Positions 28,001-36,643 of a stretch of 64,000 nt of DNA are shown in pieces. Positions within the stretch are counted from its first letter, which is position 1, and each line of letters opens with the position of its first letter. The position numbers were made by a program, and so were the translations under genes. The stretch covers positions 1-64,000 of the forward strand of contig FUHX01000033.1 of the NCBI GenBank assembly GCA_900163555.1, in the 5' to 3' direction. Below the pieces are notes generated by a model. It saw nothing but the letters and a program-made list of their open reading frames with translations. It made no database searches and was not told the DNA's origin. Origin of the DNA: Actinomycetales bacterium JB111. Its GTDB lineage: Bacteria > Actinomycetota > Actinomycetes > Actinomycetales > Actinomycetaceae.

Positions 28001-31000
28001 CCAACTTTGACTTCGTCCGCCACACGCTCCCGTCACTCCATGATGGCTGCGCCCGCGCTGAGTCGTACCTTGCCTCTGACCCGCGCTCGGCGTGCTTCTA
28101 CTCGCGGCGAGTGGTCGAGGAACTGGTCGGCTACCTGTACGACGTCCTCTCACTGCCCATCCCCTACCGGGACGACCTCGCGGCGAAGATAGGCGATGCC
28201 GCGTTCAAGGCGAGGGTGCCTCAGGGCATCACCCAGAAGTTGACCGCGATCCGTCGCATTGCCAACACCGCCGTGCACGAGAACCGGCAGATCCGGCCCG
28301 ACGTGTCGCTGGCCGTGCTGCGAGAGCTGTTCCACGTCGTCGTGTGGACGTCGTACCACCACTCCCCTGCGCCCGATGTCGTGCCGCTCCAGGCGCAGTT
28401 CGACCCGGCCCTGGCAGCCAAGCGCGCCCCGCTGTCCCGCGAGGAGGTCGCCCGCCTCGCCGCGAAGTTCAAGGAGCAGGACGAGTCGCACGCCCGCGCA
28501 CTCGCCGAGAAGGACGAACGCCTCGCTGCCCACGAGGCGGAGATCGCCGAACTTAAGACTCAGATCGCGGCCGCCCAGGCAGCGACAGCGCCTGACACGC
28601 GCGACTACGACGAGGCGGCCTCCCGGGACCTGTTTATCGACGTACTTCTTCATGAGGCTGGTTGGGAGCTGGCCGAGGAACGCGACCGCGAGTACCCCGT
28701 CGCGGGCATGCCCAACGCCGAAGGCAACGGCTTCGTCGACTACGTGCTCTGGGGTGCCGACGGACTCCCGCTGGCGGTAGTGGAAGCCAAGCGCACCTCG
28801 AAGTCGCCCGAGGTGGGCCAGCAGCAGGCCAAGTTGTACGCCGACTGCCTGGAGCAGCAGTTCGGCCGTCGCCCCGTGATCTTCTACACCAACGGGTACG
28901 AGCACCGGATCTGGGACGACGCCGGAGGATACCCGCCCCGCGAGACCCAGGGCTTCTACACCCGCGACGAGCTCGAGCTGCTCGTCCAGCGCCGCCAGAC
29001 CAAGCTCCCGTTGTCGTCCGCGCGGACGAACACCGACATCGCCGGCCGTCCGTACCAGGTGCGGGCCATCAAGGCTGTGGGCGACGCGTTCGACCGCAAG
29101 CAGCGCGAAGCCCTCCTCGTGATGGCCACCGGCTCGGGCAAGACCCGCACCACCATCGCGCTCGTCGATCTGTTGCAGAAGGCGAACTGGGTCAAGCGCG
29201 TGCTGTTCCTTGCCGACCGCACCGCCCTGGTCAACCAGGCGGCCAACGCGTTCAAACAGCACCTGCCCGGCTCGACGACGGTCAACCTCGTGACCGAGAA
29301 GGCGATTGAGGGGCGGGTCTACGTGTCGACGTACCCCACGATGATGAACCTCATCAACGAGATCGACGACGGCACTCGCCGCTTCGGTCCGGGCTACTTC
29401 GACCTCATCGTGATCGACGAGGCCCACCGCTCGGTCTACGCCAAGTACGGCGCCATCTTCGACTACTTCGACTCACTTCTCATCGGCCTTACCGCGACGC
29501 CCAAGGACGAGGTCGACCACAACACCTATCGGCTGTTCCACCTCGAGGACGGTGTTCCCACCGACAACTACTCCCTCGACGAAGCAGTCGACTCCGGCTA
29601 CCTCGTGCCCCCGAAGGGCATCAGCGTCGGCACCCAGTTCCTGCGGTCGGGCATCAAGTACGACGACCTCACCGAGGATGAGAAGGACGAGTGGGACGTC
29701 CTCGACTGGGGTGAGGACGGCCCGCCCGACGAGGTCGGTGCCGAGGAGATCAACCGGTTCCTTTTCAACGAAGACACCGTCGACAAGGTTCTTGAAACCT
29801 TGATGGTGCAGGGCTACACGGTGGCCGGCGGCGACCGGCTCGGCAAGACGATCATCTTCGCCAAGAGCCAGAAGCACGCTGAGTTCATCGAGAAGCGCTT
29901 CAATCTCGCCTACCCCGAGCTTGCCGGTAACTTCGCCCGCGTCATCACCCACGGCACGCCGTATGCCCAATCTCTGATCGACGACTTCTCGATCAAGGAC
30001 AAGGCGCCGCACATCGCCATCAGCGTCGACATGCTTGACACCGGCATCGACGTCCCCGAGGTCGTCAACCTCGTCTTCTTCAAGATGGTGCGCTCGAAGT
30101 CGAAGTTCTGGCAGATGATCGGCCGAGGCACCCGCCTGTGTCCCGACCTGTTCGGTCCCGGCGAGGACAAGCAGGACTTCCTGGTCTTCGACTTCTGCGG
30201 CAATCTCGAGTACTTCAGCCAGGACCTGCCCGGCTCTCAGGGCCAGACCCAGAAGTCACTCTCTCAACGGCTGTTCGAGGCGAGGCTTGGACTCGTGATC
30301 GCCCTTGGCGACGCCGAGCCTGATCTCCGGTCGTCCACGAAGGAGATCTTGCACGAGGTCGTCGCCGGCATGAACCTGGACAACTTCGTGGTCCGCCCGC
30401 ACCGCCGGTTGGTCGAGAAGTACGCGTCTGAGGAGGCGTGGAGCCGCATCGTGCCGGAGGACACCGAGGGACTGCTCACGCTCGCTGGACTCCCCTCATC
30501 GGTCCGTGACGACGACGAGGACGCCAAGCGTTTCGACCTGCTCATCTTGCGCCGCCAGCTCGCCCAGGTCGACGGCGACGCCGTCCTGGCCGAGCGGCTA
30601 CGCGAGTCCATCCAGCACATCGCGGCTGCGTTGCTCGGCAAGACCACGATCCCGAGCGTCGCCGAGCAGGCCGTGCTGCTGGAGTCGGTGGCCGGAGACG
30701 AGTGGTGGATCGATATCACCCTGCCGATGCTGGAGGTCGCTCGACTGCGCATCCGCGGCCTCGCGAGGTTCATCGATAAGACGGCACGCAACCCGATCTA
30801 CACCGACTTTGAAGACACGATCGGTGAAGGCGTCGAAGTCGTGCTCCCGCGCGTCACGCCCGGTACCAACTTCGAGCGATTCCGCGCCAAAGCCGAGGCG
30901 TACCTACGCGAGCACCTCGACAATCTCGCCCTCCAGCGCCTGCGCCGGAACAAGCAGCTCACGTCCGGGGACCTGACAGAGCTGGAGCAGATGCTCGTCG

Positions 31001-31347
31001 CCTCCGGCGGCCAGCAGGTCGACATCGCCTGGGCGACCGAGCACATCGGGGGCCTTGGAGTCTTCGTTCGCAGCATGGTCGGACTCGACCGCGCCGCCGC
31101 CATCGAGGCGTTCGAGAACTATCTCGACGGCACGAGGTTTTCCGCCGATCAGGTGCGATTCGTGAACCTCATCGTCGATGAGCTCACTCGCAACGGCATC
31201 ATGGAACCCGGCCGCCTCTTCGAGTCGCCCTACACCGACCACGCCCCGACGGGCCCGGACTTCTTCTTCCCCGACGCTGACGTGGAGGTCATCGTCGAGA
31301 CCCTCCACCACATCAAGCGGACAGCAGTACCCGAGGAAGTGGCGTAG
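27997..31347 (+). CDS. hsdR: Type I restriction enzyme R subunit with N-terminal DUF4145-like domain
   Basis: The ATP-dependent translocase/nuclease subunit. Order: a DUF4145-like helical domain (~1-125, with RRIANTAVHENRQI); a coiled coil (~146-198, rich in Glu/Lys/Ala); the PD-(D/E)xK nuclease with VVEAKRT near residue 261; a helicase with Walker A ATGSGKT (377-383) and Walker B IDEAHR (473-478); and a C-terminal helical domain for binding to HsdM. The start is GTG 27997, overlapping the HEPN stop, giving 1116 aa; the open frame extends further upstream but without homology. Confidence 0.95.
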   Translation: MTNFDFVRHTLPSLHDGCARAESYLASDPRSACFYSRRVVEELVGYLYDVLSLPIPYRDDLAAKIGDAAFKARVPQGITQKLTAIRRIANTAVHENRQIRPDVSLAVLRELFHVVVWTSYHHSPAPDVVPLQAQFDPALAAKRAPLSREEVARLAAKFKEQDESHARALAEKDERLAAHEAEIAELKTQIAAAQAATAPDTRDYDEAASRDLFIDVLLHEAGWELAEERDREYPVAGMPNAEGNGFVDYVLWGADGLPLAVVEAKRTSKSPEVGQQQAKLYADCLEQQFGRRPVIFYTNGYEHRIWDDAGGYPPRETQGFYTRDELELLVQRRQTKLPLSSARTNTDIAGRPYQVRAIKAVGDAFDRKQREALLVMATGSGKTRTTIALVDLLQKANWVKRVLFLADRTALVNQAANAFKQHLPGSTTVNLVTEKAIEGRVYVSTYPTMMNLINEIDDGTRRFGPGYFDLIVIDEAHRSVYAKYGAIFDYFDSLLIGLTATPKDEVDHNTYRLFHLEDGVPTDNYSLDEAVDSGYLVPPKGISVGTQFLRSGIKYDDLTEDEKDEWDVLDWGEDGPPDEVGAEEINRFLFNEDTVDKVLETLMVQGYTVAGGDRLGKTIIFAKSQKHAEFIEKRFNLAYPELAGNFARVITHGTPYAQSLIDDFSIKDKAPHIAISVDMLDTGIDVPEVVNLVFFKMVRSKSKFWQMIGRGTRLCPDLFGPGEDKQDFLVFDFCGNLEYFSQDLPGSQGQTQKSLSQRLFEARLGLVIALGDAEPDLRSSTKEILHEVVAGMNLDNFVVRPHRRLVEKYASEEAWSRIVPEDTEGLLTLAGLPSSVRDDDEDAKRFDLLILRRQLAQVDGDAVLAERLRESIQHIAAALLGKTTIPSVAEQAVLLESVAGDEWWIDITLPMLEVARLRIRGLARFIDKTARNPIYTDFEDTIGEGVEVVLPRVTPGTNFERFRAKAEAYLREHLDNLALQRLRRNKQLTSGDLTELEQMLVASGGQQVDIAWATEHIGGLGVFVRSMVGLDRAAAIEAFENYLDGTRFSADQVRFVNLIVDELTRNGIMEPGRLFESPYTDHAPTGPDFFFPDADVEVIVETLHHIKRTAVPEEVA

Positions 31348-31429
31348 GCGAACGCGCTCAAACTCTCCCCTACCGGGACTTGACCGACCTTCCCAGACCA
31401 CGTCAATCCCTTCCCGTACCGTGGTGGCC

Positions 31430-32236
31430 ATGGGTTCCGCGTTCTTCCCGCCCGGCGACGAGCCGCCCGGGCTCTACAAGGACTTCAGGGTCGCCTGGCA
31501 CCTCCATCCGCTCCTCACGAGGATCCTCAACGACCTCGAGGGCACAGACCTCGGCGATGAGTTCAGGGCTCGTGCCGTCGACGTCTCCACCCTGAAGGTC
31601 CTCAACGATCCGGTTGACCATGCCGGGGCTCTCGGTGCACACCTTTGGCTGCTCGAACATGCCGATGGCAGCGGCCTTCCGCTCACCGAGGATGGCTACC
31701 TCAGTCCCGCTGACGCCAGGGCCCTCGCGGAAGTCCTGCCGACGATGGACGGCTGGCGCGAGATCAGCACTGATCAAGACACGACGTACGAAGCCCACAG
31801 CTTCCACCAGTCCGTGGAGCGCAGTGGTCTGCTCGAGACGATCGAGGGAAGACTCCACCTCACGCAGGCGGGCCAGGACGGGCTCGCCTCGCCGACTGCG
31901 CTGTGGGACCACCTCGCGCACACCCTCGTTCCCCGCGAACACAGCTTCACGGCCGACGCATCCGTCGTCATCCTCGTCCATGCCGCGACGAGCGAGGGCG
32001 CGATCGAAAATTCGACGATCGCGGAGACCCTGTTCGAACTCGGGTGGGAGCAGTCCGACGGCAGCCCCATCGAGCACATCGACGTCTACCTGCAGTGGAA
32101 CGAATTGTGGACGTTGCTCGGAAACGTCGGGATGCCACGATCCGGTGATGGTCGTGACGAGAAGATCGGCCCCGAGGCCCGCGTCCTCGTCAACCAGGCG
32201 CTGTTCACCGAGGTGCCTCCGAACGACGCGAAGTGA
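31430..32236 (+). CDS. Hypothetical protein of the restriction island
   Basis: A 268-aa soluble protein. The arrangement LPLTEDGYLSPADARAL ... RSGLLETIEGRLHLTQAGQDG ... PTALWDHLA resembles the C-terminal part of pRiA4b ORF-3-like proteins and related actinobacterial hypotheticals, a family with no known activity; this is from memory and is tentative. A possible -35 (TTGACC at 31380) precedes it. The ATG at 31430 was chosen; GTG codons at 31421 and 31424 are alternatives. It is the last gene of the lower-GC region and could be an accessory defence gene or unrelated cargo. Confidence 0.7.
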   Translation: MGSAFFPPGDEPPGLYKDFRVAWHLHPLLTRILNDLEGTDLGDEFRARAVDVSTLKVLNDPVDHAGALGAHLWLLEHADGSGLPLTEDGYLSPADARALAEVLPTMDGWREISTDQDTTYEAHSFHQSVERSGLLETIEGRLHLTQAGQDGLASPTALWDHLAHTLVPREHSFTADASVVILVHAATSEGAIENSTIAETLFELGWEQSDGSPIEHIDVYLQWNELWTLLGNVGMPRSGDGRDEKIGPEARVLVNQALFTEVPPNDAK

Positions 32237-32343
32237 CACCGAGCGCCGGGGATACGTTAAGAATCTCCGGAATAGTTAACACATCACCTGGACGTGTTTG
32301 ACATCTTGACATGTCAGAACGCCGCGCTCCGGCCCCCTGAGCC
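32237..32343. other. AT-richer spacer at the right edge of the island
   Basis: A 107-bp convergent gap, notably AT-rich, with GTTAA-N15-TTAAC and the perfect palindrome TGACATGTCA (32307-32316). It is a candidate junction between island and core genome; no clear direct repeat with the left boundary was found. Confidence 0.35.
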
Positions 32344-33342
32344 TCAGCCCAACCGGTCCACCAGCATCGTCGCCAGGTCCCCCAGCGACTCCCGCACGGT
32401 CCCCTCGGGCAGCACCTGGAGGTCAGCCACCGCGTCGTCGGCCCACTGCCGGGCCGCCGCCCGTGTCTCCTCCAGCACCTCGTGCGAAGCAACAGCCGAC
32501 ACGGCCTCCGCCAGCGCCTCGTCGCTCGAGAGATCACCCTCGAGCAGCTCCAGTGCCCGCTCCCCCGCCGCATCGAGGGTGCCGGCGTCCCGGCGCGCCC
32601 GCAGCAGCAGGACGGGCATCGTCGCCACGCCCTCACGCAGGTCGGTGCCGGGCACCTTGCCGGTGTCGGCAGCGTCCGAGGCCAGGTCGATGACGTCGTC
32701 GGCCAGCTGGAAGGCCACGCCCACCTTGTCCCCGAAGGAGGCCACGGCGTCGGCCATCTCCTGGCCGGCGCCGGAGAACTTCGCCCCGTAGAAGGCGGAC
32801 GCGGAGATGAGCGAGCCGGTCTTGTCGGCCAGCACCTGCAGGTAGTGCGCGATCGGGTCCGCACCCTCGGGCGGACCCACCGTCTCATGCAGCTGGCCGA
32901 GGCACAGCCGCTCGAACGTCGCCGCGTGCAGGGCCACGGCCTCCGCGCCGAGCGACGCCACGATCGAGGACGCCCGGGCGAACAGCAGGTCCCCGGTCAG
33001 GATCGCCACGCTGTTGCCCCACAGCACGTGCGCGGCGGGCACCCCGCGGCGCACGGCCGCCGAGTCCATGATGTCGTCGTGGTACAGCGTGGCCAGGTGC
33101 GTGAGCTCCACGGCCACGGCCGCGCGCAGGACCTCCTCGGTCGCGCCGTCGCCCAGCTGGCTCGTCACCACGGCCAGCAGGGGTCGCAGCCGCTTCCCGC
33201 CGGCGTCGGACAAGTGCGCCGCGGGCTCCGCCGTCAGCTGGTCGGAGCCGCGCACCGCAACCGCCAGCCGCTCCTCGATCTCGGCGAGCGCAGGGTTGAC
33301 CTGATCACCGAGACGGGCGGACAGCAGCTCGAGGCGGCTCAC
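32344..33342 (-). CDS. Polyprenyl diphosphate synthase (menaquinone side chain)
   Basis: An all-trans polyprenyl diphosphate synthase that makes the isoprenoid tail of menaquinone. Seen: GGKRLRP (48-54), the first aspartate-rich motif DDIMD (89-93), and the second motif DDVID (215-219). 332 aa is a normal length. The GTG start overlaps the nuoN stop (GTGA), so the gene is the last member of the nuo operon. Chain length (heptaprenyl to nonaprenyl) cannot be decided from the sequence. Mycobacterial GrcC-type enzymes are the closest described class. Confidence 0.92.
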   Translation of the reverse strand: MSRLELLSARLGDQVNPALAEIEERLAVAVRGSDQLTAEPAAHLSDAGGKRLRPLLAVVTSQLGDGATEEVLRAAVAVELTHLATLYHDDIMDSAAVRRGVPAAHVLWGNSVAILTGDLLFARASSIVASLGAEAVALHAATFERLCLGQLHETVGPPEGADPIAHYLQVLADKTGSLISASAFYGAKFSGAGQEMADAVASFGDKVGVAFQLADDVIDLASDAADTGKVPGTDLREGVATMPVLLLRARRDAGTLDAAGERALELLEGDLSSDEALAEAVSAVASHEVLEETRAAARQWADDAVADLQVLPEGTVRESLGDLATMLVDRLG

Positions 33343-35012
33343 AGGACGAATGCTGCCGCCGAGGCGAGCAGCTCAAGGATCGGACTAGGCACCACACCCA
33401 GAACGATAGTCGCGATCGCGCAGCAAGCCACAGCGACCACGGTCATCCCCTCGGAGGAGACCACAGTCACGCTCTCCGTCTCAGGCTCCGAGAAAAACAT
33501 GAGCACCACGAGACGGAAGTAGAAGAACGCGGTCGCCGCCGAGCAGAGGATCGCGATGACCACGAGCGGCACCGCCCCGCCGTCGATGCCCGCGCTGAAC
33601 ACGGAGAACTTGCCCACGAAGCCCGCGGTGAGCGGGATGCCGGCGAACGACATCATGAACAGCAGCATCGACACCGCGAGAAGCGGCCGGGTCCGGCCGA
33701 TCCCCCGCCACTGGTTGATGCTCGTCGCCTCGCCCGTGACCGCGCCGGTCGAGTCCTTCTCCCGCACCAGGGTGACGAGAGCGAACGCGCCGATCGTCGC
33801 CAGGCCGTAGGCCAGCATGTAGAAGATCGTCCCGCCCACCCCGCCGGGCACGAGCGAGAACACGCCGATGAGCACGAAGCCGGCATGGGCGATCGAGGAG
33901 TACGCGAGCATCCGCTTGATGTCGGTCTGGATGAGGCCGACGACCGTGCCCAGCAGCATCGTGACGATCGCGATCGTCCACAGCACCGGCTTGAGGTCCC
34001 ACTGCAGCCCCGAGGCCACCACGTAGATGAACCGCAGCATCGCGCCGAAGGCGGCGATCTTCGTGGCCGCGGCCATGAAGCCGGTGACCGGGGTGGGGGC
34101 GCCGGTGTAGACGTCCGGGGTCCACGCGTGGAACGGCACCGCGCCCACCTTGAACAGCAGGCCCACGAGCACGAGGAACACGCCGGGCAGGAGCAGGGAG
34201 TCCAGGCCGGTCGTCGTCGGGACCGCGGCCGCGATCTCGGACAGGTTCAGCGAGCCCGAGAAGCCGTACAGCAGCGCGATGCCGAACAGGAAGAACGCCG
34301 ACGCGAAGGCCCCGAGGATGAAGTACTTCATCGCGGCCTCCTGCGAGAGCAGGCGACGGCGGCGCGCGGTCGCGGTCAGCACGTACAGCGGCAGAGAGAG
34401 CACCTCGAGCGCGACGAACAGCGTGACGAGGTCGCCCGCGGCCGGGAAGACCATCATTCCGGTCACCGAGAACAGCACCAGCGGGTAGATCTCGGTCTGC
34501 ACGAAGCCCGCGCGGATCGCGCCGTCCTCGTCCGCCGAGCCCGGCCGGGTGGCGGCCTGGGCGGCGAACGAACCGTCGCCGGTCTGCGTGCGGTCGGCGA
34601 TCACGAGCAGCCCGAGCAGCGCCACGACGAGCAGCACCGCCTGGATCGCGAGTCCCGGCAGGTCCTCGAGGTAGCCGCCGCCTGTCACGCCGTGGCGCGG
34701 CCCGGAGTCGTGGACCACCGCAAACCGCCAGACCACGGCCACGAGGCCGGCGGCCAGCGCGATGAGCGCGAACGGGACCTGCACGGAGCGGCGCGTGCCG
34801 CGCGGGAGGAAGGCCTCGAGCAGCACGCCGATGACGGCGGCGCCGCCCACGATGAGCACGGGCAGCAGGGAGGCCCAGGAGACGTCCGGCGCCGTGAACG
34901 AGGTCGCGGTGGGGAGGACGGTGCTGGTCGACACACCAGTGCCGGTCGGAAGGCCAGAGCCGGTCGCCAGGACAGAACCGCTGGGGAGAACAGAGCTGAC
35001 GGCGTCGATCAC
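33339..35012 (-). CDS. nuoN: NADH-quinone oxidoreductase subunit N
   Basis: An antiporter-like proton-pumping membrane subunit of complex I, with about 14 hydrophobic helices and the family region FKVGAVPFHAWTPDVY containing the channel lysine. 557 aa is longer than usual because the first ~45 residues are Ser/Thr/Gly/Val-rich low complexity (VLPSGSVLATGSG). The GTG start overlaps the nuoM stop. Confidence 0.95.
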   Translation of the reverse strand: MIDAVSSVLPSGSVLATGSGLPTGTGVSTSTVLPTATSFTAPDVSWASLLPVLIVGGAAVIGVLLEAFLPRGTRRSVQVPFALIALAAGLVAVVWRFAVVHDSGPRHGVTGGGYLEDLPGLAIQAVLLVVALLGLLVIADRTQTGDGSFAAQAATRPGSADEDGAIRAGFVQTEIYPLVLFSVTGMMVFPAAGDLVTLFVALEVLSLPLYVLTATARRRRLLSQEAAMKYFILGAFASAFFLFGIALLYGFSGSLNLSEIAAAVPTTTGLDSLLLPGVFLVLVGLLFKVGAVPFHAWTPDVYTGAPTPVTGFMAAATKIAAFGAMLRFIYVVASGLQWDLKPVLWTIAIVTMLLGTVVGLIQTDIKRMLAYSSIAHAGFVLIGVFSLVPGGVGGTIFYMLAYGLATIGAFALVTLVREKDSTGAVTGEATSINQWRGIGRTRPLLAVSMLLFMMSFAGIPLTAGFVGKFSVFSAGIDGGAVPLVVIAILCSAATAFFYFRLVVLMFFSEPETESVTVVSSEGMTVVAVACCAIATIVLGVVPSPILELLASAAAFVL

Positions 35013-36619
35013 AGTGCGCTCCCGTCGATGTCGAAGGTGCCGGCCTCGTCGATCCGCGCATCACCGCTCGAGGAGAAGTCGGGGGCGTCGGAGATCACCA
35101 CGACCCGCTCGGAGACGGGCTGGAGCACGTCCACCACCGGGGCCGGGTAGAGGCCGAGGGCGAGCATGCCCGCGACGATCGCCCCGGCGACCACGCGCTC
35201 GGACCCGTCGAGGTCGGTGTGTGCAAGTCCGGTGCGGGCGTCCAGCGCGAGGCCGTTGCCGGCCTCGGGCTTCGGCCCGGTGAACATCCGCTGGTAGGGC
35301 ATGAGCACGTACAGGGCGGCGAGCACGACGGCGACCACGGAGAAGACCGCCGCCAGCCAGTTCACCTGGAACGTGCCCAGCAGGACCATGTACTCGCCCC
35401 AGAACCCGGACAGGCCGGGCAGGGAGATCGTGGCGAGACCCGCCACGAGCCAGGCGCCCGCGAGGATCGGGGTGACCCGCTGGAAGCCGCCGTAGGCGCC
35501 GATGCGCTGCGTGCCCCGGCGCCTGGTCAGCTGCTCGGAGATGAGGAACAGGCCGGCCGTGGAGAGGCCGTGGGCGATCATGTAGAACATCGCGCCGGTC
35601 AGCGCCACCTCGGAGCCGATGAAGATGCCGAGGACGATGAACCCGAAGTGCGAGATCGACGTGAACGCGATCAGCCGCATGATGTCCTTCGAGCCGATCG
35701 CGAGGATCGCGCCGTACAGGATCGAGATGACGGCCAGCACGATGACGACCGGGGCGGCCCAGGCCACCTGCTCCGGGAAGATCACGAGCAGCAGCGCGAT
35801 GATCCCGAAGGTGCCGACCTTGTCCATGATGCCGACCAGCAGGGTGGAGACCCCGGCCGGCGAGTGCTCGGCCGTGTCCGGCAGCCACGTGTGGACCGGC
35901 ACCATCGGCGCCTTGATCGCAAACGCCACGAGGAAGGTGAGGAAGATGAGCTTCGCCGCCGTGTCCGGGACCGCGGACATCGACCCGGCGAGGTTCTCGA
36001 TGAGGAAGGCCTCCTCGCCGCCGGGACCGTAGACGAACAGGGCGATCACGCCGATGAGCATGATGAAGCCGCCGACCAGCGAGTAGACGAGGAACTTCGT
36101 CGCCGCGAAGCGGCGGCGCGCACCGCCGAAGTGGCCGATCAGCAGGAAGATCGGCAGCAGCATGACCTCGAACAGGACGTAGAACAGGAAGACGTCCCGG
36201 GCGGAGAAGACGGCCACGAGGATGCCCTCGAACAGCAGGACCAGGGCGACGTAGCTCGCGGCCCGGTCCGGCGTCGTCGGGCGGTCGGGCGTGCTCGGCA
36301 CGCCCGCCAGCAGGACCACGGGCACGACGAAGGCGGTCAGGAAGACCATCGTCAGGCCGAGGCCATTGACGCCGAGCGCGTACGAGGCGCCGATCTGCGG
36401 GATCCAGGCGACCTGCTCGGTCAGCTGGTACGAGCCGGCGGCGGAGAGCTGGAAGTCGGTCGCGGTCGCGGCGATCGCGCCGACGAGCACCACGAGGCTC
36501 ACGATGATGCCGACGGCGCGCGCGTACGCGTGCAGCGGTCGGACGACGCGCAGCAGAACCCCGGCCACGATCGGGATCGCGATCAGCAGGGTCAGCCACG
36601 GGAGGGCAGCGGTATACAC
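35009..36619 (-). CDS. nuoM: NADH-quinone oxidoreductase subunit M
   Basis: The second antiporter-like membrane subunit of complex I. 536 aa with about 14 helices; the motifs FAIKAPMVPVHTWLPDTAEHSP and YGAILAIGSKDIMRLIAF mark the conserved lysine-containing channel helices. It starts with GTG 24 bp after nuoL and overlaps nuoN by GTGA. Confidence 0.96.
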   Translation of the reverse strand: MYTAALPWLTLLIAIPIVAGVLLRVVRPLHAYARAVGIIVSLVVLVGAIAATATDFQLSAAGSYQLTEQVAWIPQIGASYALGVNGLGLTMVFLTAFVVPVVLLAGVPSTPDRPTTPDRAASYVALVLLFEGILVAVFSARDVFLFYVLFEVMLLPIFLLIGHFGGARRRFAATKFLVYSLVGGFIMLIGVIALFVYGPGGEEAFLIENLAGSMSAVPDTAAKLIFLTFLVAFAIKAPMVPVHTWLPDTAEHSPAGVSTLLVGIMDKVGTFGIIALLLVIFPEQVAWAAPVVIVLAVISILYGAILAIGSKDIMRLIAFTSISHFGFIVLGIFIGSEVALTGAMFYMIAHGLSTAGLFLISEQLTRRRGTQRIGAYGGFQRVTPILAGAWLVAGLATISLPGLSGFWGEYMVLLGTFQVNWLAAVFSVVAVVLAALYVLMPYQRMFTGPKPEAGNGLALDARTGLAHTDLDGSERVVAGAIVAGMLALGLYPAPVVDVLQPVSERVVVISDAPDFSSSGDARIDEAGTFDIDGSAL

Positions 36620-36643
36620 AGGTGTTTCTTCCTCTTCCCTCGG

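Noticed and set aside
24381-32343. A tRNA-linked integrative element
   Set aside because: No tRNA gene, integrase or flanking direct repeats could be seen, so only an accessory island, not an integrative element, is claimed.
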